53,290 nucleotides of DNA from Sphingomonadales bacterium CG_4_10_14_3_um_filter_58_15. GTDB taxonomy: Bacteria; Pseudomonadota; Alphaproteobacteria; Sphingomonadales; Sphingomonadaceae. Below are positions 31,201-39,249 of this stretch, piece by piece; within the stretch, counting starts at the first letter, position 1, and every line of letters starts with the position of its first letter. The notes under the pieces were generated by a model. That model saw only the letters and a program-made list of their open reading frames with translations. It had not been told where the DNA came from and searched no databases. The DNA lies in the NCBI GenBank assembly GCA_002783865.1, contig PFJE01000034.1, forward strand, positions 1 through 53,290, in the 5' to 3' direction. Position numbers and translations under genes: made by a program.

Positions 31201-33847
31201 CGGCACGGGGACATGGAACAACAGCAGCACCAACTGGACTCGCTCGGACGCACTGACCAACGAAGCGTGGGGCGGCAAGTTTGCGGTGTTCCAGGGTATG
31301 CCAGGCACGGTAACGATCGCAACCGACGGGATTACCGCCACCGGCCTGCAATTCGCAGTCGATGGTTACCGGCTTGAAGGCGGCGATCTGGCGCTATCTG
31401 CGCCGGGCCTGATCCGCGTCGGTGACGGGACGGCAGCTTCCAGCGCCATGACAGCAACGATCGCATCGTCCATCACCGGCACCGGCGGGGTCGAAAAAAC
31501 CGATTTCGGAACGCTGATCCTGGCCGGTGTCAACAGCTATTCAGGCGGCACTCGCGTTACCGGAGGCACACTGCGGATTGGTGCGGATACAGCGCTTGGC
31601 GGCGCAGCAGGGGGTGTCACGCTCGACGGCGGCACCCTTGGCCTGACCGAAGGCCTTGCCAGCGCGCGTGCGTTTACCATCGGGATGAACGGCGGCACAA
31701 TCGATTTCGGGGGCGACAATGTGATGCTGTCTGGCCTGTTGGGCGGCAGCGGAAACCTCAGCTTGGCCGGATCGGGCGTGCTGTCCTATAGCGGCAATGG
31801 CAGCGGATATGGCGGCCTTGTCACTGTTGGCGGCGGCACATTGTCGCTCAATGGTTCGCTAGGCGGACGGGTGCGGGTCGACACCGGCGCGCGACTTGGC
31901 GGGAATGGAACGTTGGGATCGCTCAACGTCGGCGGTACGCTAGCGCCCGGCGGCAGCGGCTCAGCTAGCAATGATGCGCCAGCCACCGCTAATCTGGCCG
32001 TTGCCAATTTGGCGTCGGCACAAGGCACGATCGGCTCCAATGCCCCTCAACCACAACCGGCTGTAGCCGATCCATTACCGCTGCCACCACAATTGACCGG
32101 AGCAGCGCTGGCGCGGGCGCTGGCCGCTGGCGGGATGATCATCGGCGGAGAAAATGCGTCCTATACTGCTGGGGCATCGATGATCACCGGCGGCGAGAAT
32201 GTCGCCTTCGATCTCGATATGATCATCGGCGGGGAAAATCTCGCTTTTGCTGATGCACTGATCCAGGGAGGCATCAACACACCCTTGGCCAGTGACATGA
32301 TCACAGGCGGCGAGAATATCACCTTCGCCTCGGGCCAGAATATCGGCACGCTGACGATCAACGGCGACCTGAGTCTTGATGCGGGCAGCTTCTTCGAGGT
32401 CGAGGTCGACGATCAGGGCAATAGCGACCGCGTGGTCGTGCTCGGCTCGGTCAGCCTCGGCAATGCCACGTTGCGCGTGCTCGACTTGCTCGGCGGCGAC
32501 TTTCTCGGTTCCAACCCTTTCAATTATTTGATCATCGACAATGACGCGATGGATGCAGTGAACGGCATCTTCGGTTCGGTCACCAATGAACTGGCCTTCC
32601 TGACGCCCACCGTGACTTACACCGCTGGCGACGGCAATGATGTGCAGCTGACGCTGACCCCGAATGGTGCGCCGCCACCACCGCCTCCCCCACCGCCGCC
32701 GCCGACACCGACGCCGGTACCAACACCGGTGCCGACACCCACACCGACGCCAACACCGACCGGGCCGCTGTTCCCGACCGTGGCCAAGACGTTCAACCAG
32801 ACCAGCGCGGCGACCGCTCTCGACGGCTTTGGCCAGAGCGCAGGCAGCGACAGCCTGCTGGTCTACCGCAATGTCCTGTTCACCACGGTGGCGCAGGCGT
32901 TGCGCGCGTTCGACACCTCGTCAGGGGAAATCTATCCAACGCTGCTGGCGGACAGCCTTGATGCCGGCATGGCCAGAGCGGGCCGGCTCACCGCACGCTC
33001 GCATGAAGCCTTTGGTGATGGCTGGGGCATCTGGGGCGGGCTCACCGGCCGCACCGGCACGGTCGACGGCGACGGCAATGCCGCCAGCACCTCGCATGAC
33101 AGCTACGGCTTTGATATGGGCATGGATTATCGCGGCCCCGACAACAGTTGGGCCATTGGCGCCAGTGTCGGCTATAGCAACAGCGATCTCGAGATTGCCG
33201 AACGGCAGTCCAGGGCCAGCGGCGATGCCTGGCATGTCGGCGCCTATGGCCGCTATGGCACCGGCGGCCAGGGCATTACCGCCACCGCCGCGGTCAGCTA
33301 TAGCAATAGCGAGCATGATGTGACCCGCGGGATCAGCGTCAACGGCCTTGCGCGCACCGCAACCGGAAGCGTTGATATCGACACGATCGCGCTCGAAGGC
33401 GAGCTGAGATACGGGTTCGGAACGGTGAAAGGCTGGTCGATGGGACCGACGGTCTCCATCCAGCATGCGAGCAGCGATCTCGGCCGTTTTGCCGAGACCG
33501 GAGCGGATGCGCTCAACCTCTCGGGCAATGGCGCCACCGACAAGCGCACCCGGCTCGGCGGCGGTATCTTCGCCAACTGGCAAGGCACCAAAGGCGGCCT
33601 TGATGCGAGCGCGCAATATGTCGGCGGCAACAGCAATCTGGCGCAGGTCCAGCTGACCATGGCCGGCGCGCCCGGCATCACCGTGCCCATCCGCTCCGCC
33701 CGCACCGACGGCTCCGGCGGTCTGTTCACCGTCGCCGGTGAATATGATCTGGGCGGCGGCTGGACCATTGGCGGCAATATCCGCAGCTTCATCACCAAGG
33801 ATGAGAAAAGTGCCTATGGCAGCGTGACGGTGGGGTGGCGGTTCTAG
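28256..33847 (+). CDS. Large autotransporter (type Va): signal peptide, beta-helical passenger, C-terminal beta-barrel
   Basis: SIAALATAILFLPSPASAQQ signal; many N-(S/T)-G-x-I passenger rungs; proline-rich linker; barrel region ending in YGSVTVGWRF*. Confidence 0.92.
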   Translation: MIEPVRASCQDIRRSAAFSIRNSASIAALATAILFLPSPASAQQATPGSSKCPIDADGVVTCSGDVRAGFRASLDPAMRELRFRNLTQPIAPETLFAAIDVRPVGDLTLDLDASVIINSRLPRSSFTYGAAGRPDAAITLLFDEAVLTTAEVTSAAAVTVDGFGDSRDFNMGAFLIADADIVNFTNSGSILSRNETASLNRRLTSGVRIIGADQIAFRNDGTISNIGIQSTGVFLEGRSVQFINTGNITATAFESGRNVTFPALGIAIATPSAAANLEVRNTGTLQSTDAPRAAESIFGFYGRGTIDVDNSGTLASSGLQISAVAQNRTDDLVVTLNNSGPVSNTEIGVTTPTSFDLAFEGRTAIWPVDMPPIGVRYRNADISFVNSGRITTATLFVAANADNVRIDLTNRGAFDGRLPGALFGRGRANDPTNLITASGVAPLTGNALVRIVNEGTITPEGNGEVGHSILNGFSSHGIEVINSGRIAINFPSDTKDFFVFEVTQGATTRTVGAEASYVFDGLVNVANSGSLAIDVITGFQESSLIAISAISRIDLTNSAPITLTNRFIEGTYTTTGVRLYGLSGATFDNSATISVTAPTGNDGIGIAFLETSLSEADGARLISEGRLRGYSRADDIASVVTLNLNGGDIMVDGPGSYGIFGIIGDVTDDPDHLLSSRTTNNSATAIGNGSASARINIANGVSVIGGTGPSAAIVLEGAGRMILNNAGSIISRDDATGGAVVLGNISTLRTTYGRMATPDGFTLSLTDSVNSGTIRADNGRGIWVRSGGVANFINRGLILGGIAAIDVRDVGQIDNQAGGIIDGAILLAGAGSTLRNSGLVRMTSAAGTTSTINGDYTQLAGGALTLRGTDRFNTTGNFILAGNLNLALGAPSTAAIIDVGGDLSLDARLNVTDAGGFGSGVYRLFDYGGTLSGNGLTLGALPNGASGSIQTAIAQQINLVVGTNQVQFWDGADSAADGTIDGGTGTWNNSSTNWTRSDALTNEAWGGKFAVFQGMPGTVTIATDGITATGLQFAVDGYRLEGGDLALSAPGLIRVGDGTAASSAMTATIASSITGTGGVEKTDFGTLILAGVNSYSGGTRVTGGTLRIGADTALGGAAGGVTLDGGTLGLTEGLASARAFTIGMNGGTIDFGGDNVMLSGLLGGSGNLSLAGSGVLSYSGNGSGYGGLVTVGGGTLSLNGSLGGRVRVDTGARLGGNGTLGSLNVGGTLAPGGSGSASNDAPATANLAVANLASAQGTIGSNAPQPQPAVADPLPLPPQLTGAALARALAAGGMIIGGENASYTAGASMITGGENVAFDLDMIIGGENLAFADALIQGGINTPLASDMITGGENITFASGQNIGTLTINGDLSLDAGSFFEVEVDDQGNSDRVVVLGSVSLGNATLRVLDLLGGDFLGSNPFNYLIIDNDAMDAVNGIFGSVTNELAFLTPTVTYTAGDGNDVQLTLTPNGAPPPPPPPPPPPTPTPVPTPVPTPTPTPTPTGPLFPTVAKTFNQTSAATALDGFGQSAGSDSLLVYRNVLFTTVAQALRAFDTSSGEIYPTLLADSLDAGMARAGRLTARSHEAFGDGWGIWGGLTGRTGTVDGDGNAASTSHDSYGFDMGMDYRGPDNSWAIGASVGYSNSDLEIAERQSRASGDAWHVGAYGRYGTGGQGITATAAVSYSNSEHDVTRGISVNGLARTATGSVDIDTIALEGELRYGFGTVKGWSMGPTVSIQHASSDLGRFAETGADALNLSGNGATDKRTRLGGGIFANWQGTKGGLDASAQYVGGNSNLAQVQLTMAGAPGITVPIRSARTDGSGGLFTVAGEYDLGGGWTIGGNIRSFITKDEKSAYGSVTVGWRF
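32135..32335 (+). repeat. Five in-frame copies of a 13-aa (first 15-aa) repeat: MIIGGENASYTAGAS / MITGGENVAFDLD / MIIGGENLAFADA / LIQGGINTPLASD / MITGGENITFASG
   Basis: Copies start at 32135, 32180, 32219, 32258, 32297; spacing 45, 39, 39, 39 bp. Confidence 0.9.
32672..32761 (+). repeat. Low-complexity proline-rich linker P(11)TPTPVPTPVPTPTPTPTPT between passenger and barrel
   Basis: In-frame CCN/ACN-rich codons directly visible. Confidence 0.92.
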
Positions 33848-33997
33848 CAACAAGGAACCGCCATCATGATCCCGTCAGGCAGATTCCAATCATCGGGAAA
33901 GCAAAGCTTGACTAGCCCCCATCACAGAAGAATGATCGGATCGCGGCAAGGCCCAAGCATTTTATGTCGCAGCTGAAGTCAATGCCATGCCAGTCCG

Positions 33998-34468
33998 CTA
34001 TTCAGTAAGGTGGATAGGAAGTGCGGTTGAATTCTTTATTTCCGAAAGAGCGATACTCGACGTTATTTCCTGTACACCGGGCAATCGGGAGAGTTTTTCG
34101 AAAAACAAGCTTTCGTAGGATTCTATATCCACCGTGATAACTCGTAGCAAGAAGTCAACAGTGCCCATCAACACGTAGCATTCTATCACTTCCGGTATGT
34201 CGGCAATGGCCGCTTCGAAATCGGCAAGATGAGCCCGGCCATGTGCCGATAATTTGACCTGCGCAAATACCTGAGCGCGCAACCCGACCTTTTTCCGGTC
34301 GACCAGCACGACGCGCTTGCGGATCACGCCTGATTCTTCGAGCATGTTCACACGGCGCCAGCATGGCGATTGCGAGAGGCCGACCTTGTCGGCCAGATCG
34401 CTACTCGAAATACGGGCATCTTCCTGGAGAATTTCCAGAATCTTTTTCTCATAACGGTCAAGCAGCAT
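33998..34468 (-). CDS. Lrp/AsnC family transcriptional regulator
   Basis: LDRYEKKILEILQEDARISSSDLADKVGLSQSPCWRRVNMLEESGVI; RAM domain IECYVLMGTVDFLLRV. Confidence 0.92.
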   Translation of the reverse strand: MLLDRYEKKILEILQEDARISSSDLADKVGLSQSPCWRRVNMLEESGVIRKRVVLVDRKKVGLRAQVFAQVKLSAHGRAHLADFEAAIADIPEVIECYVLMGTVDFLLRVITVDIESYESLFFEKLSRLPGVQEITSSIALSEIKNSTALPIHLTE

Positions 34469-34604
34469 AATTTACTCCGTTTCTGCAATATAATCGCATA
34501 TATTATGCTACTATAATCAATTTTGGTCAATATTGGACGGATAATATCGCTGAAAATGGTTTAATCAGGACTAGATTTTCCTACACACCGCTTTCAGGAG
34601 CTCA

Positions 34605-35675
34605 ATGATGGTCAGCCACTGCAATCCGCTCGTTACCCACGAAGCCGTATATAATTTCCACGATGATGCGACAGGCGTAAAAGCGGTCATTGCCGTACAT
34701 TCAACGACGCTGGGCCCGGCGGCTGGCGGATGCCGCGTGCTTCGCTACGACAATTACGCCAGCGCGGTCCGCGACGCGATGCGACTGTCCGAAGGCATGG
34801 CCTACAAGAACGCTCTCGCTGGCCTCCCCTTTGGCGGTGGCAAGGCCGTTATCATGTTACCGGAGAATGCTGATTCTCCCAATTTTGACCGCACTCTAAT
34901 GTTCCAGACCTTCGGGCGATGGGTGGAAAGCCTGAAGGGTGCCTATGTGACGGCGGAAGATGTCGGTTGTTCCGTGCAGGATATGCAGGTGGTAGCCGGT
35001 GAAACAGCCTATGTAGCGGGCCTGCCCAACCGTCCCGGATTTGCCGGTGGCAACCCTGCGCCGTGGACAGCAAAAGGTGTCTTCGGTTCGATCCAGGCGC
35101 TGGTGCGGCATCGCTTTGATTCCGACCTGAAAGATGTCGTCGTCGGTGTGCAGGGTCTCGGCCAGGTCGGCTTTGCGCTTTGTGAAACATTGCATCAGGC
35201 GGGTGCCAAGCTTCTGGTCAGCGATATCAACGAACAAGGCCCTGCCCTCGCCGCACAGAGATTTGGTGCAGAAGTGGTGAAGCCGGACAAGATGCTAAGC
35301 GTATCGATGGAAGTATTTGCGCCATGCGCGCTGGGCAACATTCTGACCGAAGAGTCCATCCCGCAGCTCAAGTCTGCGATCATTTGCGGTGCCGCCAATA
35401 ACCAGCTGGCAACCGCGATGCAGGGCCAGCAACTGGCCGATCGCGGCGTTCTTTACGCGCCGGACTATCTGGTCAACGCAGGCGGGATAATCAATGTCGC
35501 TGCCGAATATTTGCGCGAAACCACGGACTCGGTGGAAACCCGCGTGGCCCAGATACCGAACAGATTGATGCAGCTAGTCCGCCGGTCGGAAGCAGAAAAT
35601 ACCGCAACGAACATTCTCGCCGACCGGATGGCCCGCGACATCGTTGCCGCCGGGCAACCGGCAAAGGTGGCGTAA
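34605..35675 (+). CDS. Glu/Leu/Phe/Val dehydrogenase family protein, leucine dehydrogenase-like
   Basis: TTLGPAAGGCRVLRYDNYASAVRDAMRLSEGMAYKNALAGLPFGGGKAVI; VVGVQGLGQVGFAL; CGAANNQLA; YAPDYLVNAGGIINVA. Confidence 0.9.
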   Translation: MMVSHCNPLVTHEAVYNFHDDATGVKAVIAVHSTTLGPAAGGCRVLRYDNYASAVRDAMRLSEGMAYKNALAGLPFGGGKAVIMLPENADSPNFDRTLMFQTFGRWVESLKGAYVTAEDVGCSVQDMQVVAGETAYVAGLPNRPGFAGGNPAPWTAKGVFGSIQALVRHRFDSDLKDVVVGVQGLGQVGFALCETLHQAGAKLLVSDINEQGPALAAQRFGAEVVKPDKMLSVSMEVFAPCALGNILTEESIPQLKSAIICGAANNQLATAMQGQQLADRGVLYAPDYLVNAGGIINVAAEYLRETTDSVETRVAQIPNRLMQLVRRSEAENTATNILADRMARDIVAAGQPAKVA

Positions 35676-35686
35676 CGACCGATCCG

Positions 35687-36964
35687 CTATCGCGAAGCCG
35701 CAGCGGCCTGCTCGGCTTCGCGCAGCACCCGCAGCAGATTTCCGCTGGAGAGTTTGCCGAGATTTTCATCGCTCCAGCCCCGGCGCATCAGTTCGGCGAA
35801 CAGCGCGGGATATTTGTCAACCGCGTCAAGACCTTCTGGCGCATCCGGGATCCCGTCGAGATCGGCACCTATGCCGATATGGTCCGGCCCGGCCACCTTG
35901 AGTATATAATCGATATGATCCGCGACCATCGCGACGGTGGTTTTCGGCATCGGATGGGCCTTCTGCCATTCGGCCAATGCGGCGGCCGCCTTTTCAGGTT
36001 GTCCGATGTAAAGGCCGCCATAAGGTGGCGCGTTCAGCAGCGTTTTCTGTGCCGCCAGTTCCGAATCCCAGTGCCGCCGTGCCTCTGACACATAGCCGGG
36101 ATAGAAATTGACCATCACGATCCCGCCATTCTTGCCCAGGGCCTTGAGCACATCATCTGGCACATTGCGCGGATGGTCGGCCACGCCACGGGCGCTGGAA
36201 TGGGAGAAAATCACCGGCGCCCGGGCGATCGCCAGTGTGTCCCGCATCGTGTCAGGCGACACGTGACTCAGATCCACCAACATACCAAGCCGGTTCATTT
36301 CCCGCACGATCTGCTCGCCAAATGGCGTCAATCCGCCATGTTCCGGGGAATCTGTGGCCGAATCTGCCCACTCGGTATTGGAAGAATGGGTCAAGGTCAT
36401 ATAGCGCGCGCCAAGCGCGTACATCTGCCGCAAAACCGCGAGCGAACCGCCGATTTGATGTCCGCCCTCAATGCCGATCAGCGAGGCAACTTTGCCAACT
36501 TTTTCTATCCGCACCAGATCGTCGGCGGTCAAGGCAAGGGCAAGGCTGTCAGGATAAGCCGCGACCATTTGTTTGACGAGATCGATCTGCTCGACCGTCA
36601 TTTCGACCGCTTCCGGCCCGGTCACCGAAACCGGAATCCACACCGACCAGAATTGTCCGCCGACATGACCCGCGCGCAAACGCGGGATGTCCGTCATCAG
36701 CGGAATGGCGTCCGGCGTTTTTTCCGGTGACGGTAACCCGGCGGTGTCGCTCGCAAGATCGACTTTGGTTAGATCGCTATCGAACCGGTCGCGCAATTCC
36801 CACGGCAGATCATTATGGCCGTCAATGACAGGATGCTCGCTCAGCAACCGTTCGACCCGGGCAGCAATCGCTGGGTCCTGAATCGCAGGCTGGGCTGCTG
36901 CAAGGGTCGGCGATAGCAGCAGGGCTGCGATCGTGCCTGAGAACTTTAAATCAAACACACTCAT
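35687..36964 (-). CDS. Membrane dipeptidase (peptidase M19 family)
   Basis: [86 protein letters not shown]. Confidence 0.94.
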   Translation of the reverse strand: MSVFDLKFSGTIAALLLSPTLAAAQPAIQDPAIAARVERLLSEHPVIDGHNDLPWELRDRFDSDLTKVDLASDTAGLPSPEKTPDAIPLMTDIPRLRAGHVGGQFWSVWIPVSVTGPEAVEMTVEQIDLVKQMVAAYPDSLALALTADDLVRIEKVGKVASLIGIEGGHQIGGSLAVLRQMYALGARYMTLTHSSNTEWADSATDSPEHGGLTPFGEQIVREMNRLGMLVDLSHVSPDTMRDTLAIARAPVIFSHSSARGVADHPRNVPDDVLKALGKNGGIVMVNFYPGYVSEARRHWDSELAAQKTLLNAPPYGGLYIGQPEKAAAALAEWQKAHPMPKTTVAMVADHIDYILKVAGPDHIGIGADLDGIPDAPEGLDAVDKYPALFAELMRRGWSDENLGKLSSGNLLRVLREAEQAAAASR

Positions 36965-37344
36965 TCCTTTTTATCCGCGGGTACAAAGTTCAGATGGTGA
37001 TAATCGAAACTGAAATCGGCTATTGGTGAAACCGCCTTTGCGGTGATCCCCGTCACTTCACCAGCCGCTCCGATTGCAAATGTCAGATAGGCAGGCTCGA
37101 TTGACTCGTCGTCAAACTCTGTGACGAACGTATCATATTGCCAATGCTTTAAACGTCCAGTCATACCTGGTGTTGTGGCGAAATTTACATTCAGCTCGTT
37201 GGCTTTGCCCGTCACGATCAGTGTGCCGTACCAGGGATCCACATAGGTCCCAGCGTAGCGATCCAGCGCCAAGTCAATCTGAGCCAATAAAGGTATCGCC
37301 AATATGGCCAAGACCGATGCGATGATGGTTTGTCTGATTTTCAT
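36961..37344 (-). CDS. Secreted DUF3471-like domain protein (ORF opens at 37377; likely start MKIRQTII at 37344)
   Basis: Signal peptide [22 protein letters not shown] followed by [19 protein letters not shown]...; ATGA overlap with M19 gene; GAGGAGA upstream of 37344. Confidence 0.6.
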   Translation of the reverse strand: MKIRQTIIASVLAILAIPLLAQIDLALDRYAGTYVDPWYGTLIVTGKANELNVNFATTPGMTGRLKHWQYDTFVTEFDDESIEPAYLTFAIGAAGEVTGITAKAVSPIADFSFDYHHLNFVPADKKE

Positions 37345-37948
37345 GCTAACTCTCCTCGGTTTGCGAAATCGCAACAAATGGACGCTGAAAGAAATGAGCG
37401 ACGAGAGCGGAATTCCGGTATCGACCTTGTCGAAGGTCGAACATGACCGACTGACATTGACTTACGACAAGCTGTTGCAACTCAGCGATCGGCTCGGGAT
37501 CCCGATCACCGAATTATTTGCCCAGCCGGAAAGCCCGGAACAACCGGTAACCGCCCGGCGCAGTATTGGAACACTCAACGATTCTGTGCGGGTGGAAACG
37601 CCCAATTATGATTATTACTATCTGTGCACCGAACTGCGTGACAAGCGGATCGTTCCGGTTGTCACACGGATCCGCGCGAAAAGCACCAAGGAATTCGAAA
37701 AACTCGTTTCGCACCCGGGCGAAGAATATATTTACGTACTGGAAGGGGCAATCGAGGTCCACACGGATTTCTTCGACCCGGTCATACTTTCCCAGGGCGA
37801 ATCCATCTATATCGATTCAAACATGGGCCATGCCTATATCGCCACCGCTGGTTTCGACGAAGCGGTGGTTCTCGGAGTCATGTCGAGCGAAGACCGCAAT
37901 CTTATCGACTCTCTGATGTCCCTTCATGACGATGAGAGAAATAGCTGA
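37343..37948 (+). CDS. XRE-family HTH regulator with C-terminal cupin domain; N-terminus uncertain (ORF opens at 37304)
   Basis: WTLKEMSDESGIPVSTLSKVEHDRLTLTYDKLLQLSDRLGIPITELF; cupin HPGEEYIYVLEGAIEVHTDFFDPVILSQGESIYIDSNMGHAYIA. Confidence 0.8.
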   Translation: MLTLLGLRNRNKWTLKEMSDESGIPVSTLSKVEHDRLTLTYDKLLQLSDRLGIPITELFAQPESPEQPVTARRSIGTLNDSVRVETPNYDYYYLCTELRDKRIVPVVTRIRAKSTKEFEKLVSHPGEEYIYVLEGAIEVHTDFFDPVILSQGESIYIDSNMGHAYIATAGFDEAVVLGVMSSEDRNLIDSLMSLHDDERNS

Positions 37949-38331
37949 TCAAATGCCGGGATCGGTTTTGCTAAGTGGCGATACGCAAAAGGGGCTGGTC
38001 ATTTTTTCAGCATCCGGCCGCCAGATCATACGCAAGAACAATATCCGGCTGGACTGGCCCAGCCAGCGGATCATGTTCGGGTTCGCATAAGCTAGAAACT
38101 CAGGGGAAATTACCCCTCAAAATAATCTCTACGCCAAATCCATCCATCTGCATCTGGACTCCAATATTTGGGCCATAGAGATAATCTGCAAAAACTCAGC
38201 ATATCCGCCGCTTCCAGAGCGTCTCTGGCACCCGAGCCATTGCACCAACGGCGCGCAACCCTCGGACATTGCACTACAATATCCAGGCACACCTCTGCAT
38301 ATAAGTAGTTGATTTAAAAGGATAAAAATGG

Positions 38332-38406
38332 TGGTGCTGCTAGAGAGAATTGAACTCTCGACCTCGTCATTACCAATGACGCGCTCTACCACTGAGCTAC
38401 AGCAGC
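38332..38406 (-). tRNA. tRNA-Thr (anticodon GGT), CCA encoded
   Basis: Minus strand GCTGCTGTAGCTCAGTGGTAGAGCGCGTCATTGGTAATGACGAGGTCGAGAGTTCAATTCTCTCTAGCAGCACCA folds as a cloverleaf; anticodon loop TTGGTAA. Confidence 0.93.
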
Positions 38407-38537
38407 CGAACCATTTTGATGCGTCGACATTATCCGCCATGCAGCGCGATTTGTGCCAGACCGCGGGCCTAAGACCAAATGCTTGCGACCTTGTCAAGCG
38501 GAGTTGCATCTTTCACTGGATAATGCGATCAGATGCA

Positions 38538-38690
38538 ATGCCCAAACCCCAGCCCAAATCCGAAAAAATCCGCAAGGAAGCCGAGAAAGCCGAGCGGCTT
38601 GCTGCACAATTGCGTGCCAATCTACGGCTGCGCAAGGCACAGGCGAAACAGCTGGTGCCAGGTAATGACGACAGGAAGCAGCAACCCTAA
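38538..38690 (+). CDS. Small basic lysine/alanine-rich protein (50 aa)
   Basis: MPKPQPKSEKIRKEAEKAERLAAQLRANLRLRKAQAKQLVPGNDDRKQQP; helical composition, in clear intergenic space. Confidence 0.5.
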   Translation: MPKPQPKSEKIRKEAEKAERLAAQLRANLRLRKAQAKQLVPGNDDRKQQP

Positions 38691-38699
38691 GGGCAGCCG

Positions 38700-39191
38700 C
38701 TAGACGTTTACGACCGTCCGTTCCGGCTTGATAATCTCGAAATCGCTGACCGCCTCGATAAATTTCGCCGAGACCGGCGTGACTTGATCGGTTGCCGGGT
38801 CAAACCAGACGTAGGTCAGCGTGACCACGTTGAGCAGTTCTTGCCCACGCAGGATATGCACCAGAAGCGTGTAGCTGGTCCGGCCAAAGCGGGTGATCCG
38901 CACCGCGATATCCAGGAGATCGTCCGCCTTTGCCGGTGCGCGATAGTCAACGTCAGCATGGAGCACCCAATTGTCGCCGCCGAAATGCCGCGTGAACGTG
39001 CCGAGCATATCTTCTTCGCCCCGCGGCCGGTCTGCCGCAATCAGCGCCCGCATATATTCCGTCATGCCGATATCCGCAAAGGCCAGATAATGGGCGTTGA
39101 AGACGATTCCCTGCAAATCGCACTCGGCATAGCGCACCCGCACTGGCGCAATCAGGCGAAATCCGTCGCGAGGATTTTTCTGTTCTGTCAT
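38700..39191 (-). CDS. Acyl-CoA thioesterase, 4HBT hotdog family
   Basis: PVRVRYAECDLQGIVFNAHYLAFADIGMTEYMR. Confidence 0.88.
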   Translation of the reverse strand: MTEQKNPRDGFRLIAPVRVRYAECDLQGIVFNAHYLAFADIGMTEYMRALIAADRPRGEEDMLGTFTRHFGGDNWVLHADVDYRAPAKADDLLDIAVRITRFGRTSYTLLVHILRGQELLNVVTLTYVWFDPATDQVTPVSAKFIEAVSDFEIIKPERTVVNV

Positions 39192-39249
39192 GACGGCGGC
39201 TCTTTCCCCAGAGCCGCCAGCCTGTCAACCGGCTTTGCCCTGCACCTGT

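Noticed and set aside
32135-32335. Regularly spaced repeats considered as a CRISPR-like array
   Set aside because: Repeats are in-frame protein repeats with degenerate third positions and no spacer-like structure.
32921-33853. 310-aa minus-strand ORF antisense to the autotransporter barrel
   Set aside because: Ala/Gly/Ile low-complexity shadow; no start context or family resemblance.
38328-38537. N-terminal part of the 120-aa ORF 38328-38690
   Set aside because: Overlaps the tRNA-Thr gene on the opposite strand; only the segment from 38538 looks protein-like.
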